From a virus: 64,000 bases of DNA. The DNA lies in IMG/VR virus record IMGVR_UViG_3300037882_003154, positions 62,001 to 126,000 of that record; one strand, 5' to 3'. Under the pieces are notes generated by a model that was not told the origin of the DNA, ran no database searches, and saw only the letters and a list, made by a program, of their open reading frames with translations. Shown in pieces: positions 26,723 to 34,159 of the stretch. The number at the start of each line of letters is the position of its first letter. The stretch's first letter is position 1. Both the position numbers and the translations under genes were made by a program.

Positions 26723-27765
26723 TATGTTCCCGTTATCTTGTGGATTTGTTCTTTGATTCTGGCAAGTAGCTTTGGGTCCTCATTCATAGATGTCCACAGA
26801 TTATCTGTGCCCTGAAATTTTTCTTCACCAAAATAATACCAAGCCCCCTTTTTATCTATAATACCAAAGCCTATGGCTTGAGCTATATATTCTCTGATGT
26901 TATCGAACCCCATACCATACCTTAGATAGCTAGATATAGTGGTCCCAGGAACACATCCAAGTGGTGAGAATAACACCGTCCAATTGATTATCTGACCTAT
27001 TCTAGTTTCGTTTTGACCACTACCAACTTTATAGGGCTCTATGCTCTTAACCCTCATTTTGAGGTCAGACTGATACTGTATTTTATTGCCACCATCTTCA
27101 AGTAGTGGCTGACCATAACCAGATGTATTAGCCATTAGGTGCTGTATGGCTATTACAGTAATATCATTGATAGGCACTACATTGGCTAATTTGCGACAAA
27201 ATTGAGCGATCAACTTAGGACCAGAAGCCCTGGTTTGGCTATCCATATCGCCTATGAGCTCTTTTTCTGCACACAATGCTGAAAGACTATCAATAATTAA
27301 TATGGACCCTGGGCATGTGTGACATATCTTTTCGGCAATAGACAGAAATTTTTCAGCAGACAGTATATTGCCCTTTTCTGACTTGATTACCGTCATTCTA
27401 TTGGTATCAATGCCCACTATACCAGATAGATTGATAGACTTGAGCCTGCCCTCAACATCAATATAATAAGAGTGTCTTTTGGTGTCTTTATTATATTCGT
27501 TCTTTTGTGATGCTGCAATTATGGATAGGGCTAGTGTGGTCTTTCCCGTCTTGGGTAGCCCAGAAATTAAGCTCCATGTTCCACTCAGGATTCCACCATT
27601 TAATCCAAGGTCAATAGATGGTGATATCTTAAATAATGTAGACTTAGTATTTAATAGAGTCGTGCCATCTTTACAGATATTACCATACTGTTCTTCTATA
27701 TCTTTAATTAGTTTAGAGTGGGTTGTATCTACTTCGTCTTCGGTCGTCGTTGTTTTCTTGCTCAT
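26722..27765 (-). CDS. RecA-like recombinase
   Basis: 347 aa. RecA/UvsX-type ATPase core: ISGLPKTGKTTLALSII (Walker A), HSYYIDVEGRL, SILIIDSLSALCAEKE (Walker B) and VIAIQHLMANTSGYG resembling the L2/Q-loop region. A C-terminal extension follows (GTTISSYLRYGMGFDNI...). It would form filaments on SSB-coated DNA for strand exchange and replication restart. The phylogenetic subtype (UvsX, Sak4 or RecA) cannot be decided by eye. Confidence 0.88.
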   Translation of the reverse strand: MSKKTTTTEDEVDTTHSKLIKDIEEQYGNICKDGTTLLNTKSTLFKISPSIDLGLNGGILSGTWSLISGLPKTGKTTLALSIIAASQKNEYNKDTKRHSYYIDVEGRLKSINLSGIVGIDTNRMTVIKSEKGNILSAEKFLSIAEKICHTCPGSILIIDSLSALCAEKELIGDMDSQTRASGPKLIAQFCRKLANVVPINDITVIAIQHLMANTSGYGQPLLEDGGNKIQYQSDLKMRVKSIEPYKVGSGQNETRIGQIINWTVLFSPLGCVPGTTISSYLRYGMGFDNIREYIAQAIGFGIIDKKGAWYYFGEEKFQGTDNLWTSMNEDPKLLARIKEQIHKITGT

Positions 27766-27766
27766 T

Positions 27767-28198
27767 TTATGATAACAGTGATCTCGGGCTTTTGCCCTTG
27801 GTGAATGTTTTTCTGGGGCTCTCTATTGTCAACTTTTTGTTGATTTCTTTTATTTCCGTTTCTAATTTTTGTTTTTTGACTATTAGGCTTTCTTGTTCAA
27901 TGATATCTTTAACCCAAGGGGGTCTCAAAGAAATAATTTTGGGATTTTCCCTTAAAACCCTTATTATAAGGTATTCGGGATAGGTTGTCAATAGGTCATT
28001 GATGGTTTTTATTTCAGCCCTAAAATATTTACCCCAGTAGGGTATCTCCCAAAATTTTATTGGCAAATCCTTTTTTTGCTTACGGGCGGCGTTTTCACAG
28101 ACAAATTCACATATGTATTGGGCTGCTGTAACAAAAACATTGGGCGAATATCTACTAGGAAATTTGCTGTTGTTCGTTGGAAGCTTTGGCACTATCAT
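27767..28198 (-). CDS. Unknown protein upstream of RecA-like gene
   Basis: 143 aa. The N-terminal half contains FPSRYSPNVFVTAAQYICEFVCENAARK and a YWGKYFRAEI stretch; the C-terminus (residues 100-130) is a charged coiled coil. Family not identified. The gene ends one base before the RecA-like start, so it may be a loader or partner of the recombinase. That is inference from position only. Confidence 0.65.
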   Translation of the reverse strand: MIVPKLPTNNSKFPSRYSPNVFVTAAQYICEFVCENAARKQKKDLPIKFWEIPYWGKYFRAEIKTINDLLTTYPEYLIIRVLRENPKIISLRPPWVKDIIEQESLIVKKQKLETEIKEINKKLTIESPRKTFTKGKSPRSLLS

Positions 28199-28494
28199 TC
28201 TCCTTGTCTTTGTTGGACGATCTCTTCCGAACTCATATACAAAGATAATATTTGGTGTTTGTGTCTAATAGTTGATATATGTTTCATGTGATTACATATA
28301 TACTTCGTCTGATCGGTAATAAAAAAGGTGTGTACATATTGCTTGTGCGTGTCCATAGTTATATAATAATATATACACATATGTTCTTTTGAGAATGGCA
28401 GTGGCTCAAACAACACCACATTTATATTACCATAACACTTATAATAAAATTCTTGTCCGATTGGTATTTGTAGCTTAAATATTGGGTTGTTCAT
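28195..28494 (-). CDS. Unknown small protein
   Basis: 99 aa, beta-rich N-terminus (FKLQIPIGQEFYYKCYGNINVVLFEPL) with many His and Tyr; no recognised family. ATGA overlap with the next gene. Nothing more can be said from sequence. Confidence 0.6.
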   Translation of the reverse strand: MNNPIFKLQIPIGQEFYYKCYGNINVVLFEPLPFSKEHMCIYYYITMDTHKQYVHTFFITDQTKYICNHMKHISTIRHKHQILSLYMSSEEIVQQRQGE

Positions 28495-28519
28495 AAATAT
28501 TAGCTTATAATTTTTAGTT

Positions 28520-29344
28520 TCAGTTGTTATTTAAAAGAACATTAGACCAAATTTTTTCTATTCTTTTTGATTTATCACTTTTCTCATATCCACCAAGATT
28601 TTCTTCAAATTCTTTGGTATACCAACCAGACAGGTGGGTTTCATACAAGTTATTTGGATATCCAGATATAATAACCTTGCCTTTTATATTGACAATAAGG
28701 TCTAATAGTTCTATATGGTCTTTGGTTGACATCTCATCACTATATGCCTTTTGCGATCTTGTGTCTAATGTATATGGTGGATCTAAATAAAACAGTGTTG
28801 TTTCGGTATCATATCTAGAAATAACATCTAGGGCTTTTTTATTCTCTATTTGTACTAGCAATAGTCTTTCAGCAAATTCTGGCAGCCCCTCTATTCCACT
28901 TAGCCATCTCGATGTGTTTTGTGATATACCCCTCCTGGTATTTGATGTGACATATGACCAATTGCTGATATTACAGTTGGTTGCAGAGCTAGATCTAACT
29001 TGTCGAGCCCTCACAAAAAACAGTCTAGCCATCTCTATATCACTTAATTTACTGGTATCTTCTGTAGAATCTCCAAATTCTTCTCTACTATATGGTGTTA
29101 ATGATAATAGTTTAATAATCTCTTCCGTATTATTTCTCAAAACCCTAAAAAAATTAACAACATCACCATAGACATCATTATAGACTTCAACTTGGCTAAT
29201 GGGCTTATTAAATAAAACAGCCCCAGAACCTCCAAATGGCTCTACATATGCTATGTGCTCAATGTTGTTAATAATTGGCAATAGCCACTTGAGCCTTGAA
29301 CACTTACCACCATACCAGGGAAATGGTACTTTATATTTGCTCAT
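28520..29344 (-). CDS. dam: Dam-type N6-adenine DNA methyltransferase (D12)
   Basis: 274 aa. Alpha-class order: motif I PFPWYGGKCSRLKWLLP and YVEPFGGSGAVLFNKP at the N-terminus, EVYNDVYGDVVNFFRVLR as motif II, and LFYLDPPYTLDTR as motif IV. This matches the D12 class that includes Dam and phage T4 Dam. It would methylate adenine, often in GATC. Whether GATC is the target cannot be read here. It is the fourth DNA methyltransferase in the window. Confidence 0.93.
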   Translation of the reverse strand: MSKYKVPFPWYGGKCSRLKWLLPIINNIEHIAYVEPFGGSGAVLFNKPISQVEVYNDVYGDVVNFFRVLRNNTEEIIKLLSLTPYSREEFGDSTEDTSKLSDIEMARLFFVRARQVRSSSATNCNISNWSYVTSNTRRGISQNTSRWLSGIEGLPEFAERLLLVQIENKKALDVISRYDTETTLFYLDPPYTLDTRSQKAYSDEMSTKDHIELLDLIVNIKGKVIISGYPNNLYETHLSGWYTKEFEENLGGYEKSDKSKRIEKIWSNVLLNNN

Positions 29345-29720
29345 TTTTTGTAGCCCTAATTAGTAGATGCTGATACTGTGATGGGTCTTTAACATTACTG
29401 TCTACAACAATCAACTCAGGAACTCGCCACGTATCTATATACAAAGATCCATTAATTAGCCTACCAACATTAAATCCACCGAAGATATTATCAGTAAACA
29501 AAACCCCAGACATAGTTTGGGCTATATAATAGGCTTCTGCTTGTTGAATTCGTTCTATATGAGATCGAAACTGTAATTCAATCCAACTAATAGTAAGATC
29601 GTTTGCATCACAGTATTCTTTTAGATTTAACCAAGATTTAGTATCATTGGTTTGGAAAGCACATTGATTATTAGATAGCTGAGATACCCAGGTGAGTTCT
29701 TCAAAAACCCTAGTAAACAT
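29331..29720 (-). CDS. Unknown protein
   Basis: 129 aa, unrecognised. The C-terminal part has regular strands (FGGFNVGRLINGSLYIDTWRVPELIVVDS). Overlaps Dam downstream by 14 bp. No signal peptide or membrane segment visible. Confidence 0.6.
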   Translation of the reverse strand: MFTRVFEELTWVSQLSNNQCAFQTNDTKSWLNLKEYCDANDLTISWIELQFRSHIERIQQAEAYYIAQTMSGVLFTDNIFGGFNVGRLINGSLYIDTWRVPELIVVDSNVKDPSQYQHLLIRATKNEQI

Positions 29721-29723
29721 TAA

Positions 29724-30092
29724 TTACTTCTTGTTCTTATTCATAATAAAGTCTGGATTAAAGCTGCTTTTAGGACGCCTCTTTTTGTGTTCGTCATTAT
29801 GTTGAGAGCCTGTCTCTGTCATCATGCTCACAACGCCCTTTGAAGGATTATTAGGATCTATCTGGTGTGTTACTGTGGTTTTGGCTAACAGTGGTGGTCT
29901 TGGAGTGGGTGGTGTAGGGGCGGCGACTTGCACATCGCCATCACCACCATTGGCTAGTATAACTTTTATCACATCTTTTAATGTAACACTATACTTGGTA
30001 TACTTATTCAGTTCTTGGTATATTTTTGCTGGTGTTTTGTGTCGATAGTTATTAAGGATGTATTCCATAACAAATTTATTGAGCTTAGCCAT
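29724..30092 (-). CDS. Unknown protein with HTH-like N-terminus
   Basis: 122 aa. Residues 1-48 form helices with a possible helix-turn-helix (MEYILNNYRHKTPAKIYQELN...TLKDVIKVIL). A Pro/Thr-rich linker (APTPPTPRPPLL) and a basic, probably disordered tail follow. It could bind DNA, but this is a guess from shape. Overlaps upstream gene by 8 bp. Confidence 0.6.
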   Translation of the reverse strand: MAKLNKFVMEYILNNYRHKTPAKIYQELNKYTKYSVTLKDVIKVILANGGDGDVQVAAPTPPTPRPPLLAKTTVTHQIDPNNPSKGVVSMMTETGSQHNDEHKKRRPKSSFNPDFIMNKNKK

Positions 30093-30453
30093 CTAATGAA
30101 AGCCTTTCTGCACTTGATAAAAATCTATTGTTTCTTGTTGACAAATAGTTTAAATATGTTTCAAAACACTGTTCTGAAACCTTTACAAATTCATTGCTAC
30201 CTCTGTCTTGGTGATTGTGTCTGTGGAACACTGCATCAAATGGATCATACAATCTATGGTTTGCATTTAGCTTAACATAAAAATATACACTATTGTTATG
30301 ATGGTTGATTATGGTTTTGGCGAAGTGTGTCTGTTTGTCATCTTTGACTATTATTAGTGGTGTTTCGGGCTGACCATATGTATATCGTAATATGGTTATG
30401 TCTTGTTTTTGATCAAACTTAGATGCTACGGCTTCTATTTCTTTATCAATCAT
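30085..30453 (-). CDS. Unknown protein
   Basis: 122 aa. Contains strands ITILRYTYGQPETPLIIVKDD and FYVKLNANHRLYDPFDAVFHRHNHQ; no known motif. Cytoplasmic by appearance. Part of a run of five small unknown genes between Dam and the zinc-ribbon genes. Confidence 0.6.
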   Translation of the reverse strand: MIDKEIEAVASKFDQKQDITILRYTYGQPETPLIIVKDDKQTHFAKTIINHHNNSVYFYVKLNANHRLYDPFDAVFHRHNHQDRGSNEFVKVSEQCFETYLNYLSTRNNRFLSSAERLSLDG

Positions 30454-30469
30454 TGAATTAAATACCCCC

Positions 30470-30943
30470 TCAGCTCTTTAATATTTCATCTATGTGTTCT
30501 AGTGACCAGACACAAATACCAACATTTTTCACATGTTTTCTCACATCGTGGTATAGTTTGATGACATCATCGTGAATTTCGGGGGGCTTGACTGGAGAAG
30601 AATTAGGATATGTCTTAAGATATTTATCAAAATAGTGTATCCTAACATAGATGCCCCTCTTATTTCTAGCCACATGAAAGTCTAATGTATTAAGTTCATT
30701 TGTTGTCAGGTATCTACCATGATAAAAATTGGTTTCAGAAACCCTGTTCTTATGAAATATTTCACAAATCTTATCATTAACATCTGGTTTAGGGTATTCT
30801 TCTAAAATTGGTGATTGTGCTAAATGTGTATTATATATCATGTAAAAGATACCACGCTCATGTCGCCTTTTCTCTGAATTACGAGATATACCCCAAAGCG
30901 GCACTGTGAATATGTATTTTGTAAAATCTCTTCTGGTTGGCAT
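30470..30943 (-). CDS. Unknown protein
   Basis: 157 aa, rich in His, Tyr and basic residues; motifs such as GRYLTTNELNTLDFHVARNKRG are not familiar. No membrane segment. Its N-terminus (MPTRRDFTKYIFTVPLWGIS) is only moderately hydrophobic and not a convincing signal peptide. Confidence 0.6.
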   Translation of the reverse strand: MPTRRDFTKYIFTVPLWGISRNSEKRRHERGIFYMIYNTHLAQSPILEEYPKPDVNDKICEIFHKNRVSETNFYHGRYLTTNELNTLDFHVARNKRGIYVRIHYFDKYLKTYPNSSPVKPPEIHDDVIKLYHDVRKHVKNVGICVWSLEHIDEILKS

Positions 30944-30955
30944 AAATTTCTCTTG

Positions 30956-31261
30956 TTAAGATATTGACCCAGTTAAAAATATAAACTTGTTGTTGTGTAC
31001 CATGTCTATGTCTACCAATCGTACTTTTGGTGGATCACATTCGCTATATTTGAATAGACCATCAATTTTAATTTCAAAACTGTGGTCCCCACACAAGCCA
31101 CATCTGCCCTGTAATGTTATGGGCTCGTCTATGATATCTTCACCGGTCTGAATAACATCTACTAAGTCTGTTCCACACTTAGAACATTTCAGGGTTATTT
31201 TATTTTCTAATACCTTTTTTTCTATGTCTGGTGCAGACTGATTATGTATGCCCTGTATCAT
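30956..31261 (-). CDS. Zinc-ribbon protein
   Basis: 101 aa. Residues 25-62 contain CSKCGTDLVDV and RCGLCGDHSF, a four-Cys zinc ribbon. The rest is beta-rich. Such small ribbons often bind nucleic acid or a partner protein. ATGA overlap with the downstream end of the HAD gene, so the two are co-translated. Confidence 0.65.
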   Translation of the reverse strand: MIQGIHNQSAPDIEKKVLENKITLKCSKCGTDLVDVIQTGEDIIDEPITLQGRCGLCGDHSFEIKIDGLFKYSECDPPKVRLVDIDMVHNNKFIFLTGSIS

Positions 31262-31692
31262 ATATTGGCTACCTTAACTTCTAGTTCATCAATTTCGGTA
31301 ATTGGCATATTATACTTATCTCTTGTATTAATCTTCTGTAGGGCTGGTACAAAGTTATTAACCCAGTCTTGTTCGCCCTCAGTAGAATCTACTTTAACAG
31401 CCCTATCATCTACATAAATGTCAGCTACGATTTTGCCCATACATATTTCGTGATATTTTATGCCATTTTTATATAACCAGTCTTTGAGTTCATCGAATCC
31501 CCTATTATACATCTTGTGTATATTGCCCTTTTCTCTATCACCATATCTTGCTGTGTGTAGAATGATGTAATATCCATCATCATAAGCCTTATTAATATGT
31601 TTTTTGGCATATTCATAGGCAATAGCTTCTTTATAGTTACCCCTAGTTGGGCTGGCTATTACACTGTCTACATCAAACAAGATTTTTTTCAT
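31258..31692 (-). CDS. HAD-superfamily phosphatase
   Basis: 144 aa from the ATG at 31692, which has a good AGGGG site seven bases upstream; the longer frame to 31734 is less likely. Motif I is ILFDVDSVIAS (Asp-x-Asp), motif II HTARYGD, and motif IV ADIYVDDRA. This is a compact HAD hydrolase without a large cap. It may dephosphorylate a nucleotide or sugar phosphate. No specific substrate evidence. Confidence 0.8.
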   Translation of the reverse strand: MKKILFDVDSVIASPTRGNYKEAIAYEYAKKHINKAYDDGYYIILHTARYGDREKGNIHKMYNRGFDELKDWLYKNGIKYHEICMGKIVADIYVDDRAVKVDSTEGEQDWVNNFVPALQKINTRDKYNMPITEIDELEVKVANI

Positions 31693-31738
31693 TATTACAC
31701 CCCTTTGTTTTACATCGTGTCGATGATTGTTCACTTAT

Positions 31739-32080
31739 TTAGGGCATTTTACCAGTTTCAATGTACTTTTCTTTTTGTTCTGTGTTTAGTTTGCCCAGCT
31801 TATTAAGCTTTTGTCTTTTGGCTTTTCTTTTTGGGTCTTCTATGGGCGGCAATGTACTTCTGGCATTTTCCAGCTCATATTTGCCCATCTTTTGTGTGTT
31901 TCTATCTGCTTGATGTCCTAGCGTTTTGGGCTCACCAATAATAGCAGCATAAACACTATATACTCTATACAGTTTGTGGGCTTTGCATTGTGGGCACTTT
32001 TTCTTGGGCTTGTCGTGATACCCTTGTTTTATTTCAAATTCAAAAGAACAGAAATCACACTTATACTGGTACGTTGGCAT
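31739..32080 (-). CDS. FmdB-family zinc-ribbon protein
   Basis: 113 aa. Starts MPTYQYKCDFCSFEFE with the partner KKCPQCKAHKLYRVYS, the FmdB-type ribbon found in many bacteria and phages. A basic, helical tail follows (KRKAKRQKLNKLGKL). Possible transcription-associated role; unproven. Overlaps the upstream small gene by 20 bp. Confidence 0.78.
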   Translation of the reverse strand: MPTYQYKCDFCSFEFEIKQGYHDKPKKKCPQCKAHKLYRVYSVYAAIIGEPKTLGHQADRNTQKMGKYELENARSTLPPIEDPKRKAKRQKLNKLGKLNTEQKEKYIETGKMP

Positions 32081-32279
32081 CTAATTCAACTCTGTCACCC
32101 ACAAAATATGTTACCAGTTTAGAATTACAAGTCAGCAGTGGCTTGTATGATGAATTGCCCAATATTTGTAGGTTGATATTACACTCATCATTTTCACTAT
32201 TATATAACCCCAATACCCTAGCCTGTAATGTCACCACATCACCAATTACCAGATTACAACCGTTCATATCATGTGGCAT
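32061..32279 (-). CDS. Unknown small beta-rich protein
   Basis: 72 aa. Short strands (NLVIGDVVTLQARVLGLY, KLVTYFVGDRVELD) suggest a small beta-barrel. The ATG at 32279 lies one base after the PhoH stop; an ATG at 32267 is an alternative. Family not recognised. Confidence 0.6.
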   Translation of the reverse strand: MPHDMNGCNLVIGDVVTLQARVLGLYNSENDECNINLQILGNSSYKPLLTCNSKLVTYFVGDRVELDANVPV

Positions 32280-32280
32280 A

Positions 32281-32961
32281 TTATTTTTCTAACCTTTCTA
32301 AAATGGTGGATATAAGACTATTCCTTATTATATCCTTATAATCGAATTCAAAAATTCCAATATCATCAACATTTTTTAGTTTTGCCAAAATTTCTTGAAA
32401 AGCCCCGGATTCATATTTAGATAAATCGCTTTGATTTATATCCCCATTAATTATCATTTTAGAGTCTTTGCCAATTCTCGTCAGGACCATTTTTAATTGT
32501 CCAAAAGTACAATTCTGTGCTTCATCAACAATAACGAAAGAATTATGAAAATTTCTTCCACGAGCATAGGCGAACGGAAGTGTCTCTAGGGATTTTTCAT
32601 TGGTCCACTGTACTATTTCGGTATATGAGGCGAACTTCTTAACTTCTGCTAGCACAGGAGCCATATAAGGCGATAGCTTCTCTTCATAACTACCTGGGAG
32701 GAAACCCAGGCTTTCACCAGACTCTACCACTGGTCTCATAATAATTATATTATCAACTATCTTGGCAACAAGATAATGTACAGCCAACCAAGCGCTAATT
32801 GATGTTTTACCAACCCCACTAGGACCATTGATCAGTGTTATCTGATTTTTAATGATAGTATCTATAAGAGACTTTTGGGCTGGGTTCTTGGGAACAAGCC
32901 TATTTCGTTCGGGCTTACTAGTCTCTTCTTTTTGTGCTTTGGTTTGCCTTTTTCTAGTCAT
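32281..32961 (-). CDS. phoH: PhoH-like ATPase
   Basis: 226 aa. Walker A NGPSGVGKTSISAWLAVHYL, then IIIMRPVVESGESLGFLPGSYEEK, FAYARGRNF and VIVDEAQNCTFGQLKMVLTR (Walker B plus sensor) match PhoH proteins, which resemble an RNA helicase core. PhoH is frequent in phages. Its role there is debated and may involve RNA or phosphate stress. Full length for the phage type. Confidence 0.9.
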   Translation of the reverse strand: MTRKRQTKAQKEETSKPERNRLVPKNPAQKSLIDTIIKNQITLINGPSGVGKTSISAWLAVHYLVAKIVDNIIIMRPVVESGESLGFLPGSYEEKLSPYMAPVLAEVKKFASYTEIVQWTNEKSLETLPFAYARGRNFHNSFVIVDEAQNCTFGQLKMVLTRIGKDSKMIINGDINQSDLSKYESGAFQEILAKLKNVDDIGIFEFDYKDIIRNSLISTILERLEK

Positions 32962-32990
32962 ATATCTTTGATGATGGTTCTGTATTAAAA

Positions 32991-33992
32991 TTATAAATCG
33001 TCCACTAAAGCCGACGCACTTCTATAAGATCTTTCTTTTCTCTCAAAAAATGCCCCCATGCTTAATCCATCTACCACCTCAGATAGCCAGGGAAATGGAT
33101 TTTTATTATTAGGAAATCTATATTCAAGACCAATAGATTCTAGTCTTCTATTTCCAATATATTGTACATATTCTAAGAACATTTCGCTGGTTAGTCCCAG
33201 AACTCCAATCGGAAGTGTTTCTTGGGCGTACTCTATTTCTAGCTCAACAGCATCTTTAATGTGTTGTGTAATAGCATCTTTAAAGTCTTTGGTCCATATT
33301 CCAGGATAATCATTTTTTATTGCATCAATAAGATAAACACCAAATTGTATATGTAGTGTTTCATCCCTAAGTATAAACCTGATTTGGTCAGAACACCCCT
33401 GCATTTTATTCTGGCGCCCAAGAGCCAATACCATAGCAAAGGAAGAAAAGAAGAAAATGCCCTCACATATAATATAGTATGTTATGACATTTCGTAAGAA
33501 GTCTTGTCGATGTGATGGATCTTGTATATCAAAGTCTCTGTCTATAGCTGATATGGCTGCTTCTAAAAAATTATTCTTTCTTTTTATAGATTTTATGTTT
33601 TTATATGCTTTGCTCACTTCTTCTAATGGTAAAGACAGGGCTTCGGTACATACCAAAACGGTCTCAGAATGTAGGCTTTCTTCAAAAGCCTGTCTGAGAA
33701 TGTACAATCTACAAGAGGGCTCAGCAACATACTTGAATATGTTTAAGAGCAGATTTTGACCAACCAGTCCCTCACTATTACTAAAAAAGCCCAAAACCCT
33801 CTTAATTAACAGTTTTTCATCGTCGGTAAGAGCACTACTATTCCACTGTTTGATGTCCTCTGACATAGATACTTCAGAGGCGACCCAATTATTCTGGATG
33901 GCTTTTTTCCATAAATCATATGAAAACCTGCTTCGCATTTCAGTCAATTGCAAAGCCCCAAATCCCTTGGTGTCTAATATTTTCTTTGACAT
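32991..33992 (-). CDS. nrdB: Class I ribonucleotide reductase small subunit, variant lacking the Tyr radical site
   Basis: 333 aa. Metal-ligand pattern: Glu74 (FFSNSEGLV, where most have Asp), Glu105 and His108 (EESLH), a Glu in CEGIFF, and Glu/His in RDETLHIQF. The Tyr that normally sits four residues after the first His is Val112. The Asp-to-Glu ligand swap plus lost Tyr recalls class Ic enzymes, which use a Mn/Fe or similar cofactor instead of a tyrosyl radical. Makes dNTPs with NrdA. Separated from nrdA by a small membrane gene. Confidence 0.9.
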   Translation of the reverse strand: MSKKILDTKGFGALQLTEMRSRFSYDLWKKAIQNNWVASEVSMSEDIKQWNSSALTDDEKLLIKRVLGFFSNSEGLVGQNLLLNIFKYVAEPSCRLYILRQAFEESLHSETVLVCTEALSLPLEEVSKAYKNIKSIKRKNNFLEAAISAIDRDFDIQDPSHRQDFLRNVITYYIICEGIFFFSSFAMVLALGRQNKMQGCSDQIRFILRDETLHIQFGVYLIDAIKNDYPGIWTKDFKDAITQHIKDAVELEIEYAQETLPIGVLGLTSEMFLEYVQYIGNRRLESIGLEYRFPNNKNPFPWLSEVVDGLSMGAFFERKERSYRSASALVDDL

Positions 33993-33994
33993 GT

Positions 33995-34159
33995 TTAATA
34001 TTTATCTGTTGGGCTCAAATTATGTATTATTGTAAGTTCGCACAACACAATCACAAGAGTAATAATAATAAAGGTGATAAGAGCAACCACTATACTAAAA
34101 ATCACACACGATATGTCATCATGCTTATTGATGAAGTTTTTTATTTTTTTTACTGACAT
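33995..34159 (-). CDS. 54-aa single-pass membrane protein between nrdA and nrdB
   Basis: Reading the minus strand from the ATG at 34159 gives 54 residues ending in TAA at 33995, three bases from the nrdB start. It overlaps the 3' end of nrdA by ten bases. It has a lysine-rich N-terminus (MSVKKIKNF), one strongly hydrophobic stretch of about 24 residues (ISCVIFSIVVALITFIII...) and a short polar tail ending PTDKY. It fills a gap that would otherwise be the longest in the RNR operon. Function unknown; small membrane proteins here could modulate or localise. Confidence 0.65.
   Translation of the reverse strand: MSVKKIKNFINKHDDISCVIFSIVVALITFIIITLVIVLCELTIIHNLSPTDKY

Noticed and set aside
31681-31700. 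GGGGTGTAATAATG as a fourth copy of the promoter-like motif
   Set aside because: The GGGGTG part overlaps a plausible ribosome-binding site directly before the ATG and lacks the TATTT extension.
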